Below the pieces are notes generated by a model. It did not search any database, was not told the DNA's origin, and saw only the letters and a list, made by a program, of their open reading frames with translations. Of a DNA stretch of 64,000 nt, positions 21,521 to 32,799 are shown one piece after another. The position numbers and the translations under genes were made by a program. This DNA is from Luidia sarsii (Eukaryota; Echinodermata; Asteroidea; Paxillosida; Luidiidae). The stretch spans positions 5,981,248 through 6,045,247 of the forward strand of contig OX465104.1 of assembly GCA_949987565.1 (NCBI GenBank). Direction: 5' to 3'. Within the stretch, counting starts at the first letter, position 1, and every line of letters starts with the position of its first letter.

Positions 21521-22855
21521 ATTATATCAAAGCATTCGAGTCTTATAAGCAGTTTTTGACTTTTTTATTGCGTCATAGCATAGATATCCATAGATTTATA
21601 ATCTGCCGTTCCACTATCTGATTGAGAAAACTCATAAAAATACATGTCATCGTAACAGTTGGTGTTCATCAATATTGTGTATAAAGAGTTAAAGGGGAAT
21701 GCAACCCACAGAAAAATGTTGGCTTATCTGATTGGGTGTTAAAAACAACCTACAATTACCTATGTGCTACTCACCTACGAGTTTGTTAAAGAGGGAAAAA
21801 TCGTGGAATTCAGTGGTCGAATTTGCGTTTCCGCAACCCGCCATCTTTTCGAAGGGGTCGCCGATCATTGCGGGGGTGTGACATCACAACGGAGACAACC
21901 CCGTCTGATTGGTCAATTAGGCTTGTTCAATCATTTCAATTTTAACTAAAAATATTATATGGACATTTAAAAACAATTATACCTAAATATGGGAGAAGAA
22001 AATATTATAATTCTTTGCATATTATGTCTTTTCGCTTTGATCACTAGTAGAATTATGCTTGGGGATTGCGTATAGTCTCGAACTACAAACACTTTTACAT
22101 GTGTTAGCTAAGCTGTGTGTAGCCATAAAGCTCTATAAAATGGGAATACTTTGAGGGAGACTGGGAGGACATTTGATATATTTTGATCTATGTTAGCTGC
22201 ATTGAATCACACTGATTCAAGAGGTTTCATTTGCGTTCTTCAACAAGGGTTTGGGGTTAAGAGGTCGACAAAAAGTCATTCACAGATATGAAGACAAGGT
22301 ATTGGTGCAGTAATTCATGCTGTGTTTGAACGATTTAACTATGCTCTATTCTGGTTTTAATGACATTTCATAGATGGTCAGTGGATGGTGAGATTGAAAT
22401 AAGAATATTCCTCTGTATACAGTAAATTAACATGTTTCCTGTGTCATTCGTTTGTTTCAAGTGCATTAATAACTCATATTTTTTCTTTAACAATGTCACT
22501 TTTAGTATTTCGGACATTCAGATCCAAACGATTGGCTAAGTTCCCTGTAATTCCATCCCACTGAGAGGATATTCATTGCCATAACATTTTAATACACATC
22601 CTGCTCGTGTTTGGCTAAATTCGTTCATTTTTTATGGTACCCACAAAATGGGGACTTAAGAAAACATGTCAATTTCACTTAAGAAATCACATTGGTAAAT
22701 TTTGTATTTGAAACTTTATTCCCACTTAATAGTTGGAACTGTTGACATACTGTAGATAGCAGATTTTGTACTTATATAATTGTTTGTACTTATATATTTT
22801 TCTTTTAACTTTCAATACGATGCTTTATATATTAGTTCCAAGTTTTTTGAAGTAA
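21521..22855. other. AT-rich intergenic DNA between the paralogues
   Basis: No gene or repeat unit could be supported. Confidence 0.5.
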
Positions 22856-22859
22856 GAAG

Positions 22860-22932
22860 GACGTGTTAGTGTAGCGGATACACTCTCTAACTTCTAACTT
22901 GGTGACCCGAGTTCGAGTCCTGGCGATGTCAG
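22860..22932 (+). repeat. tRNA-like sequence, probable SINE head
   Basis: It contains an A-box-like TTAGTGTAGCGGATACAC and a B box GAGTTCGAGTCCTGG at tRNA spacing, but no consistent acceptor stem. It is a pseudogene or SINE and not a functional tRNA. Confidence 0.5.
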
Positions 22933-23179
22933 GGTCCTTGTTCGAGTTCCAAATTAAATAATTAAAGCCTTTTAACTTTTGTTTTGAGATCTGACCTGTC
23001 TTAAAAAGGGTAAAATTCCATTTTATTTTATTTTATCTAGTGGGGTAGAGGGGGCGCCACAGGTCTCCGAACCGCCGCGGGTTGGTGATCTGGGGAGGCA
23101 AGGGATTCTGGAGAGGCTGGGTGATCTGGGGAGGCCGGGTGATCTGGGAAGGCCGGTTGATCTGGGGAGGCCTGGGTTT

Positions 23180-23265
23180 CTGGGAAGACCTGCATCCACC
23201 CGGGTTCGAACCCTCGGCCTTGGGGTTCCCAGTCGAGCCACTGAACCTTTAGCCTCATGAGTCCC
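23180..23265 (-). repeat. tRNA-like sequence adjoining the 152-bp array
   Basis: On the minus strand, GGTTCAGTGGCTCGACTGGG leads to the B box GAGGGTTCGAACCCGGGTGG. Next to it (23070-23180) are short GGGGAGGC / GATCTGG repeats. Acceptor-stem pairing is poor. Confidence 0.45.
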
Positions 23266-23337
23266 GCCCACCCACCCCTAAAAAACCAATCTATTTAAAC
23301 CTTCGGTTACCTTAATAGAATTAAAAAAAACATGAAA

Positions 23338-25510
23338 TTCAAGACTCGACTTCCCCGGGGATCGAACCTGCAACCTTGAGGTTACAGACCCTGGGACACC
23401 CACGACACGCCATACGGACCAGTTGACTTTTGGTCGAAATTTCAGATACTTATAGGTTGGGTTTGTACTTGGTAAATTGAAGAAGAAAAATGTAACCGAT
23501 GCATCCATGGGGATCGAACCTGCAACCTTGAAGTTACAGACCCTGGGACACCCCCGACACGCCATGCGTACCAGTTGACTTTTGGTCGAAATTTCAGATA
23601 CTTATAGGTTGGGTTTGTACTTGGTAATTTGAAGAAGAAAAATGTAACCGATGCATCCCTGGGGATCGAACCTGCAACCTTGAAGTTACAGACCCTGGGA
23701 CACCCACGACACGCCATGCGCACCAGTTGACTTTTTGGTCGAAATTTCAGATACTTATAGGTTGGGTTTGTACTTGGTAATTTGAAGAAGAAAAATGTAA
23801 CTGTTGCATCCCTGGGGATCGAACCTGCAACCTTGAAGTTAAAGACCCTGGGACACCCACGACACGCCATGCGCACCTGTTGACTTTTTGGTCAAAATTT
23901 CAGATACTTATAGGTTGGTTTGTACTTGGTAATTTGAAGAAGAAAAATGTAACTGCTGCATCCCTGGGGATCGAACCTGCAACCTTGAAGTTACAGACCC
24001 TGGAACACCCACGACACGCCATGCGTACCAGTTGACTTTTGGTCGAAATTTCAGATACTTATAGGTTGGGTTTGTACTTGGTTATTTGAAGAAGAAAAAT
24101 GTAACCGATGCATACCTGGGGATCGAACCTGCAACCTTGAAGTTACAGACCCTGGGACACCCACGACACGCCATGCGCACCAGTTGACTTTTTGGTCGAA
24201 ATTTCAGATACTTATAGGTTGGGTTTGTACTTGGAAATTTGAAGAAGAAAAATGTAACCGATGCATCCCTGGGGATCGAACCTGCAACCTTGAAGTTACA
24301 GACCCTGGGACACCCCCGACACGCCATGCGCACCTGTTGACTTTTGGTCAAAATTTCAGATACTGTCTTATAGGTTGGGTTTGTATTTGGTAATTTGAAG
24401 AAGAAAAATGTAACCGATGCATCCCTGGGGATCGAACCTGCAACCTTGAAGTTACAGACCCTGGGACACCCACGACACGCCATGCGCACCAGTTGACTTT
24501 TTGGTCGAATTTCAGATACTTATAGGTTGGGTTTGTACTTGGTAATTTGAAGAAGAAAAATGTAACTGTTGCATCCCTGGGGATCGAACCTGCAACATTG
24601 AAGTTACAGACCCTGGGACACCCACGACACGCCATGCGTACCAGTTGACTTTTGGTCGAAATTTCAGATACTTATAGGTTGGGTTTGTACTTGGTTATTT
24701 GAAGAAGAAAAATGTAACCGATGCATACCTGGGGATCGAACCTGCAACCTTGAAGTTACAGACCCTGGGACACCCACGACACGCCATGCGCACCAGTTGA
24801 CTTTTTGGTCGAAATTTCAGATACTTATAGGTTGGGTTTGTACTTGGAAATTTGAAGAAGAAAAATGTAACCGATGCATCCCTGGGGATCGAACCTGCAA
24901 CCTTGAAGTTACAGACCCTGGGACACCCCCGACACGCCATGCGCACCTGTTGACTTTTGGTCAAAATTTCAGATACTGTCTTATAGGTTGGGTTTGTATT
25001 TGGTAATTTGAAGAAGAAAAATGTAACCGATGCATCCCTGGGGATCGAACCTGCAACCTTGAAGTTACAGACCCTGGGACACCCACGACACGCCATGCGC
25101 ACCAGTTGACTTTTTGGTCGAATTTCAGATACTTATAGGTTGGGTTTGTACTTGGTAATTTGAAGAAGAAAAATGTAACTGTTGCATCCCTGGGGATCGA
25201 ACCTGCAACATTGAAGTTACAGACCCTGGGACACCCACGACACGCCATGCGCACCTGTTGACTTTTTGGTCAAAATTTCAGATACTGTCTTATAGGTTGG
25301 GTTTGTATTTGGTAATTTGAAGAAGAAAAATGTAACTGTTGCATCCCTGGGGATCGAACCTGCAACCTTGAGGTTGCAGACCCTGGGATACCCACGACAC
25401 GCCACGCGCACCAGTTGACTTTTGGTCGAAATTTCAAACACTTATAGGTTGGGTTTGTAGGCTACTTGATAATTTGAAGAAGAAAAATGTTACGTTACAT
25501 CCCTGGGGAT
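23338..25510 (-). repeat. Tandem array of a 152-157-bp unit (about 14-15 copies) with tRNA-like B boxes
   Basis: The landmark GATCGAACCTGCAAC recurs at spacings of 152, 152, 153, 152, 152, 153, 156, 152, 152, 153, 156, 152 and 157 bp. On the minus strand each unit contains GGTTGCAGGTTCGATCCCC, a good Pol III B box, preceded by an A-box-like TGGCGTGTCGTGGGTG. The array therefore looks like tandem amplification of a tRNA-derived head. Open frames on both strands follow the period and are not genes. Confidence 0.95.
24005..25230. repeat. Higher-order duplication: two 613-bp tetramers of the 152-bp unit
   Basis: Four successive landmarks (24122, 24275, 24431, 24583) recur exactly 613 bp later (24735, 24888, 25044, 25196), with the same unit lengths and the same private variants. 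The open frames across them translate identically. The second tetramer looks like a recent copy of the first. Confidence 0.9.
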
Positions 25511-26489
25511 AAAATTTCATGTTGTATATTATATTAAATTTCACATTTCAAAGGATTTGTAGCGAAAATGCCCCGGGCCTTTTCTTTAGCAGGAATAAAG
25601 TATAATTTTGGATGTAAATACTTCTAAACGCACTGTTTTACCTGAACCAAGGACCTACTAACGGTACTAGCAATGCCTCTTTGCCTGACCTACTCACAGT
25701 GGTAAAGCAAATGTTGGATGCACGTGTGTATTATAGAGATAGCATAAATCCTAGATGGCGTCTCTTGTCAGTTTACAAAGTTTTAAGAGCGTACGTGATT
25801 GGCTGGGAAATCCTTTCCCTCACATTGATTCAAGGGCAAACAAATGTATTATACTACAGTATAAGGTTAGGAAGTTGCTAAAGATTTATTTCTGAGTGAT
25901 TGGATTGTTCAATAACTTTTACCTCGAAGAAAGCCATCGTAAACCAAGTTCTGGAAGAATGGAGTAAGTAATGAATATTAATGAGCTGTTGGGCTTTCAG
26001 TGAACGAGACGAGTCGTGTTTGTAAACATTGGGACAGGATATTCGCGGGTATTCCCCGCTATCTTCGCCTCACGAAATAAGGATAGGAACCCCGACAGAT
26101 CTTTGAAGTCCAAGTCGTCGAATAACAATTAGAAACTACTTTAGAAAATGACTGTACTCGGTACTAATTATTTTGACCCCGAACCCCGTCAGTAGCTCTC
26201 GAAAATACATGCCCCGGGGAGGTAGAACCCCGGATTGTGAGCCTTGAATATTATTCCGCCTGGTGGCAGCGCTGTCGCCCTTACAACACCAGATTTCCGC
26301 CACAGATTCATAAGTGCTTAATTTCAATAAATCAAAATACAATGTAAATCATTTAATTACTCAGTTCTTTTGGACCCAGTTTTCCTATTTCGAACGAGTT
26401 TCCGATTTCATGGTTCACGAATTATCATTGTTCACGAATGGAATTGGATGAGCTATACAGTTACTTAGATACTTAGATTTGAAGAAAAA
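25511..26489. other. Intergenic DNA without supported features
   Basis: No repeat modules or coding signals were found. Confidence 0.5.
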
Positions 26490-26640
26490 ATGGCAAAGAA
26501 AACTTTGACTGGACCGGGATTTGAAACGGAGACCTAGTTTTTCGTATCAGCGCTCTCCGCATCTGAGAGCTATCCAGCCCTTATAGATGGTGGCTTCCCA
26601 AATTGCAAATACTGATAGTCAACTTGTCTTTGCCTGGGGG
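26490..26640 (-). mobile_element. tRNA-derived SINE, minus copy
   Basis: The minus strand reads head (GACAAGTTGACTATC), body with A box (GATAGCTCTCAGATGCGG, with a small insertion) and TTTGACTTTGCC-type 3' end, as in the copy at 11960. Confidence 0.78.
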
Positions 26641-26649
26641 GGCGTCTGT

Positions 26650-27030
26650 CAGAACCAAAGGACCGATTGCGCGAGCACTGTTTACCTGCCATCACGTGAC
26701 TTATAGTGGGTATATCTTTGCATCTCATTTGGTGCAGAACAGGAGTGGAAATGAGCAAAGAAGACTATCATATTGTCCACATTCTTCTTTGTACATTTCA
26801 GTCGCTGTTCTGTGCCAAATGAGATGCAAACATATCCACAATAAATCACGCGATGGCATAGAGCAGAGATGGAAATGTACAAAGGAGAATGTGGACAACA
26901 TGATAGTCTTCTTTGCTCAGTCCCACTCCTGTTGTGCACCAATACCCAATAATTATATACCCACTCCTGCTCTGCAGAAATACCCACTTTAAGTCACGTG
27001 ATAGCGTGGTCACGTGGTCGCGCAATCGGT
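26650..27030. mobile_element. E-type foldback element
   Basis: ACCGATTGCGCGAGCACTG at the left and GGTCGCGCAATCGGTCTG at the right are inverted. The subterminal modules CATCACGTGACTTATAGTGG, CATCTCATTTGGTGCAGAAC and AAGAAGACTATCATATTGTC are repeated in both orientations. A cleaner copy is at 62854-63084. Confidence 0.75.
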
Positions 27031-27448
27031 CTGTCTTTATTCAACCATTAACTGCCCATTTTGATTTGTGTAACTTGTACACAAAGTGGCGTATAAGTGA
27101 CACACCGCTAAGAAACTTTCCTATTCAAAGTCAAAGGGGAATAATACAGCGTTAGATTAGGCGCTCCCTCCGGCACTAGAAACGTTCGTGCTAGGCAATT
27201 ATATCTGTGCGAACAATGTTGAATGGGAAAACGCGGTAAATGATCCTTGAGCTGTTACGTGTACCTACCTAGTCAGTTTTTTTTTTATAATCGGCTTTCA
27301 TGCCAACTTGATAATGTTAATTACTCTCTCAAGGGGAGGGGGAGGGGATAAGGTATTTGGTTTGTGATAATGGCCGACAACCATTGACGCGTCACGTGCA
27401 TTACCAACGTGACTTCGAGTCGTGCCGGCCGTCGTCCGAGTGACAGGC

Positions 27449-27629
27449 GGGAATTAGCACTATCTGGGCTCCAGCCGGGTAGGTCATGAATAATTCTTCA
27501 ACAAAGTGACGTAGAAGTTAAGTGAATATCTTCATATGTACATATGTACATGTACATGTACACTTTCATATACGTCATAATGATGAATTATTCATGACCT
27601 ACCCGGCTAGAGCCCAGATAGTGCTTCCC
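27449..27629. mobile_element. D-type MITE (older copy, imperfect 9-bp target duplication)
   Basis: Long inverted arms contain CACTATCTGGGCTCCAGCCG, GGTAGGTCATGAATAATTC and their mirrors. Flanking GTGACAGGC (27440-27448) and GCGACGGGC (27630-27638) agree at 7 of 9 positions. The copy at 50706 has a perfect 9-bp duplication, which supports these boundaries. Confidence 0.82.
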
Positions 27630-27638
27630 GCGACGGGC

Positions 27639-28778
27639 ATGGTTTGGACAGTTTCCCACGACTTCCTAGCTATTGTCAACCAAGTTCGAGGCCCTTAGAG
27701 TTAGAGGCATAATACAATAGCAGAACCTTATGTTCGGCAGGCTCTGGGTCAGGGTACGGTACAGCTCCGTGGTACTTCAATCATATTCCTCCATGCTTCA
27801 ATCAAGCAACACGTATACGATCTGTTGAAGAACCTCACCCCACCGGCTAGGCTATATATGCATGCACACCAAAAGGCAAAAGTTTCTCTCTCCCGAGTCG
27901 GCGAAACCACAAAGTAAACCGCATATCAATAATAGTGGTTACGCCAGCTCATGCACACCAATGAATGACTTATCAATTTGCATCTTCGTACTATCATCCA
28001 TGGTACTATTAAAGGTCATGCGGTCTGCACACGTGCGAAGGGGAGGGGGGGGGTCTACATACAATAAACCCGATGTGAAATACGCTGTCACGTGCAACCA
28101 TTCCTTGCTCTATGGTGCAATAAACCGCAGTTGAATAAGAGATGCCGGCGAACTTTGTTCCACTTTCAAATAAAGCTCGTTGTGTAAGCTAGGGAGATGG
28201 TTGCGACCGGAAACAGAGCGCAAGTACTATACGGGAAGTGGATTACTGAATGGAGCTGTTCCTTTTTATAGCTCCAGGGTACACTGTATTACATGTACAC
28301 GTACATGTACAGTACATGTACATGCGTTAGTATTTTGGGGAGGCGTGACTTTCTGATGCCGGATGGATCATTGGAAGGGGCGGGCGGGCAAACGCCTCTC
28401 TCAGGCTGCACACGATAAACCTGAGGCTGAGGTCAAGGAAGGCCACTCGATCGGTGTGTGGTTTGTTGGGGACACTAAAGATCCAGCTCATTAATTGCCT
28501 TATATAATGAGTAACTCAGCCAGTATAGGTGACGGGATTGCAATGCATGGCACTATAACTATACAGCACTGGTAAAGGTTGCCAGTGTGTGTGTTAATCC
28601 ATTAAACATCCCCAAAAAGCATTCCAGCGAAGGAATTTTAGCTCATATGTTGATCTGAGAAAGTAGAAAAATTAATGTAAAAAACCGTCACGGTTTTGTA
28701 CCATTCTGTAGTGTAGTGTACGAAATATATATATATGCGACTGCGAGCAATAAACTACTTGTCTATGTTTGAGTGAAA
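27639..28778. other. Intergenic DNA without supported genes
   Basis: Contains TACATGTAC-rich self-complementary patches at 28290-28325. Nothing else could be supported. Confidence 0.45.
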
Positions 28779-28878
28779 AATCCTCATGTTGAAATCTTAC
28801 GGTCTGAGAAGCTGTACTTCCCTAGAAATTTCTAGGGAAGTACAGCATCCCAGACCGTAAGATTTCAACATGAGGATT
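28779..28878. repeat. Near-perfect 100-bp inverted repeat (hairpin)
   Basis: AATCCTCATGTTGAAATCTT and CTGTACTTCCCTAGAAA pair with their exact mirrors, with one small internal mismatch (GAGAAG/CATCCC). No second copy occurs in the window. Confidence 0.85.
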
Positions 28879-29059
28879 CTACCAAATAACCATCTACAAA
28901 CTGTGTAAATTAGAAGGAAATCTGTGGACATTAATGTTTTCCGATCTTCCCAATGTTGTATTGGGCCTTTATGGTTATGATTTATTGGCTGTTGCCGGCT
29001 GATGTCTTATTGGGCTGACAATCTCCATACTGTTTTCTCTTATGAAGATTGCAGTAAAT

Positions 29060-29250
29060 AAAGCAAAAACTGTTGCAATTGACTAAAATGACCTGCAATA
29101 CATAGGCCCTAAATTTACAAAGGAGGGTCTGACAGTGACATTTCGATCAGTCCTATCAGGACCTTTCTCAAAAAAAGTCTAGTTTAATTGAGAAAGGTTC
29201 TGATGTCAGCATCGAAACGTCCATCAGTCTATAGTCTAACTTTTGAGATT
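29060..29250. mobile_element. Foldback family A element (diverged)
   Basis: Inverted arms contain GATCAGTCCTATCAGGACCT and GCATCGAAACGTCCATCAG, with tails of the TGTTGCAATTGACTAAAAT type. Confidence 0.65.
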
Positions 29251-29261
29251 CCAAATCCAAT

Positions 29262-29548
29262 AGACCGATTGCGCGATGCAATCACGTGGGTATTCCGGTA
29301 AGGTCTCAGGTAAAAGCCCCGGAACATTCTGCATAGATTTCGAGAAAGAAAAGCCTCGATTGAACCATAGAGCTCCATGATTGAACCAACAAACCATGCA
29401 GTACGACAATTAATCATCGTGTACTTACATCGTGTAACAGCGGCGCCTTGATCTGGGGGCCGCCATATATTCGGTGATTGTTTGATATACCCACTACAGC
29501 GCATAGGCAGTATGTCACCTGACCTAAAGGACGCAATCGGTCAATATT
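29262..29548. mobile_element. E-type element (diverged)
   Basis: The ends CAATAGACCGATTGCGCG and GACGCAATCGGTCAATATTG are inverted and match E-type termini. The interior differs from the 26650 copy. Confidence 0.6.
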
Positions 29549-30170
29549 GTTCGTCAAGACTGTAATTGCCTCTCCTCCGTTCTCTTCGCCAAATCCCATC
29601 GTTGCCCGGCACAAGATTATCCTTTACAATAATCCGGTTGCGTGCCAGCACAAAGCGTGTAGGTGCACGTGCTTCCGTACCCCCACCCCCCTTCCCAACC
29701 TAAGTAACACACAACAAACGACGTCCATTGACCCTTCACGTGCAGACCAACGTGATCCAACGCCAGTGGTCATCCGAGTGACACGCACGGCCTCAACCTA
29801 TTGTCAACCAAATTAGTGTGTGTGTATGTGTGGGGGTTCCTGCATATAGCCCTGAACCTAATAATAGCAACCATAGAGCAAGGGAAGGTCTGTGATGTAA
29901 CTGCAGGCAGCCTCTGGGTCAGGTGTGGAGCAATTATACAACACACGAGCTGTTGACAGAACCCGTCACGCGATCAGTCACACCCCGTACAGTTTCCCGG
30001 CTGAACCGCGCAGAAAACATCACAGTCGTCTGCACTTTGAGGCTTGACGTAAGTTGCTAACAAACAGTGTTTATTTAAACCCATGAATGATTTCAATTTT
30101 CATCATCAGTCTGCGCGCCAAGGTCAACGCGTCCTGTCCATGTGTGCGGTTGGTATATAATACTTATGTT
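29549..30170. other. Intergenic DNA without supported genes
   Basis: No features beyond short low-complexity runs. Confidence 0.45.
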
Positions 30171-31016
30171 ATGGAGAGCCGTTTTAACATTTATTCCTTA
30201 CGCGTTGATCTTTGCGATTTATTTAGAGTTATCTTTAATTATTTAGAGATATCTTTAATTATTTAGAGATATCTCTAATTATTTAAAGATATCTTTAAAT
30301 ATTTAAAGATATCTCTAAAAAACCGAATCATCGAGTGCTTGCTCCATTTGATTTAGAGATATCTTTAAAATGTTTTAGACTTAGAAATATCTCTAAATGA
30401 GTTATGATGTATCTCTAAATGATTTATCGCAGTGGCTGTTGTTACGGCAGTCGTCCGTGTGGTTCCCTGACTTGATTGTATTTCGTCAGCATTGCAGGCT
30501 GGTTGAACCAGTCTATTAGCTGATAGTCTGGTTCCAAGAGCTAAATATCCTGACAAATTCTGTTAAGTCAGGGAACCACACGGACGACTGCCGTAACAAC
30601 AGCCACTGCGATGAATTAAAGATATTTCTAAATCATTTAGAGATATCTCTAAATACTACTACATCGTTCGCGTTGCTTCAAATTCATTTAAAGATATCTT
30701 AAAATTGATTTAGAGATATCTCCAAATCGATTTAGAGATATCTCCAAATCGATTTAGAGATATCTCTGATTTAATTTGGAGATATCTCTAATTCGATTTA
30801 GAGATATCTATAATTCGCCCTATTTAGAGATATCTGTAAATGATTAAGAGATATCTCAAATTTATTTAGAGATATCTCTAAATGATTTAGAGATATCTCT
30901 AAATCATTTAGAGATATCTCTAAATGAATTAGAGATATCTCTAAATCATTTAGAGATATCTCTAAATCGCGTAAAAGATCGTCGCGTAAGGAATAAATGT
31001 TAAAACGGCTCCCCAT
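30171..31016. mobile_element. TA-flanked element packed with AGAGATATCTCT palindromes
   Basis: The terminal inverted repeats (30173-30204 and 30983-31014) match at 31 of 32 bases, beginning GGAGAGCCGTTTTAACATTT. They are bounded by TA(TGG...CCA)TA. Inside are dozens of copies of the self-complementary word TTTAGAGATATCTCTAAA. A second nested hairpin runs 30431-30480 with 30561-30612 (CGCAGTGGCTGTTGTTACGG and its mirror). There is no transposase. The palindromic words probably spread by local duplication. Confidence 0.85.
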
Positions 31017-31375
31017 ACTTACTTGGCAGACAAACATTAATTTGCATTTTGTGTACTAATCTGAACTCGCACAGAACTTCTACTTTTGCTTTGTGCCCAG
31101 ATAATTTATTTGTTCAGTGGGTTTGAGTGTGTTGGTTGAACCAAGGTTGAACTATGTTTGAACAAAGGCCGTTAAAAAAACCACACTTACGCAACCGTGT
31201 GTAGGTCGAAGTTCAAAACTATCCTTATGAAACCAGCGTGTTTTTGCATCTATATAAAAACGACTACGATTTATGTTTGGTCATTTCGTGAAGTTGTTAA
31301 AGTGTGGTCGACTTGGGCTTCGCTGTTCTTTGTGTATAGTATCCACTAGTAAAGGTAAGCAAATCAGGGCCTACA

Positions 31376-31560
31376 GGCCGTTTTCGAAATAAAGCAATTA
31401 TATAGGCTCTGGTTTCGTCTCCGTCTGACCATGGAAGATCCCTTCTTATTCCTCCATGGTCTTACTAAAACTGAAAATCCAGGTTGTGGTTTGTTTCCGA
31501 ATTTGAAGGTTTATTTTTGGCTTGATACTGATAGGTACAGGGTATTCCCCAAGAAATCGT
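31376..31560 (+). mobile_element. K-type repeat, left half
   Basis: GGCCGTTTTCGAAATAAAGC, then TCCAGGTTGTGGTTTGTTTC, then GGTACAGGGTATTCCCCAAG, shared with 33082-33346 and 50891-51127. Confidence 0.6.
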
Positions 31561-31653
31561 GGCCAAACGCTTGTTTTTGGATGCCTGTGATATTATTATA
31601 ACGGGTTTGTTGGCTTGATAGGTACAGCTAGGGTATTCACCGTATCAAGAACC

Positions 31654-31772
31654 TAGTCCGAGTAACTAGGACCCGACAAGTCACCCTTTTGTTATCGAAA
31701 TTTGGAATAGTCACCGACCCTCAAAATTTCGATAAAAAAGGGTGACTTGGCGGGTCCAAGTTACTCGGACTA
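31654..31772. mobile_element. TA-flanked foldback element (119 bp)
   Basis: Ends TAGTCCGAGTAACTAGGACC and its mirror match those at 13956-14049. Internal arms CACCCTTTTGTTATCGAAAT also pair. Confidence 0.8.
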
Positions 31773-32304
31773 CCAAGAACCTGGGTCCAAACGCTTGTTT
31801 TTAGATGCCTGTGATACTATAACGGGTTAGCTAAAAAACGGCCATAGTTCGTGTTTCTCGATAGATAGAGTTGGTTAAGAATAAGACACGTACGCTAGGT
31901 GAACGGATTTTGGCAAGGGGGACTAAGGTCGCCAGACCGTCGGGGCAGATGGCTACACAATGGTCCATGGAGCTATACAAAAAGAACCCCGGATTTTTTT
32001 TTTATGATCCAGTGGTTGCAGCAATAGGTCAGCTAGGTGTCGTCTTCTAAAATCTCATCTTAAAATATCGTTTATTCAGGAACACTCATACCGAATTTTG
32101 TATCATTGTGGAGACTGGAGACATGGCCTTGTTCTCGTGCATTATACAACCGAGTGAGAAACGATGTTTAAACAATGCTCCCAATTTAACCACATTCACT
32201 TTCCTGGGTAGAAATTCTGACCGTATGTCCCTTATACCGTATAACACTTCAATTTGCAACGATTCCCAGTTGAGCTACTTCCAAATATCAGTTTCGTGAA
32301 AACC

Positions 32305-32695
32305 TTGTGGAGACCTATATACACCTTTACAATTTCCCTGTGGAGACCTATACACCTTTACAATTTCCCTGTGGAGACCTATACACCTTTACAATTTCCC
32401 TGTGGAGACCTATACACCTTTACAATTTTCCTGTGGAGACCTATACACCTTTACAATTTCCCTGTGGAGACCTATTCACCTTTACAATTTCCCTGTGGAG
32501 ACCTATACACCTTTACAATTTCCCTGTGGAGACCTATACACCTTTACAATTTCCCTGTGGAGACCTATACACCTTTACAATTTCCCTGTGGAGACCTATA
32601 CACCTTTACAATTTCCCTGTGGAGACCTATACACCTTTACAATTTCCCTGTGGAGACCTATACACCTTTACTATTTCCCTGTGGAGACCTATTCA
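32305..32695. repeat. 31-bp minisatellite, about 12-13 copies, upstream of paralogue 2
   Basis: The unit is GTGGAGACCTATACACCTTT followed by ACAATTTCCCT. Copies are nearly identical. The array ends about 100 bp before the start codon of paralogue 2, so it lies in its promoter or in a 5' UTR intron. Open frames through it are periodic artefacts. Confidence 0.96.
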
Positions 32696-32799
32696 ACCAT
32701 ATTGTTTTAGGTCTCCACAAGGCACTAGATTCGCGCCCATCGCTGTTTTATTTGCTCATTATTTTTGTGTTTACTTTCATTTGCACCCTCGCAGTTTGA

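Noticed and set aside
21042..21621. Ser-Gly and Gln-Ala repeat ORFs after paralogue 1
   Set aside because: They arise from the GGCTCT hexamer array in the 3' flank and have no start, splice or codon support.
23023..25441. Repeated ORFs (MACRGCPRVCNF...) on the minus strand
   Set aside because: They follow the 152-bp tandem unit and shift frame whenever unit length changes.
29170..29230. Hammerhead core in the diverged family A copy (CTGATG near GAAACGTC)
   Set aside because: The CTGATG here lies inside the hairpin loop region, not before stem II, so the order of core elements is wrong.
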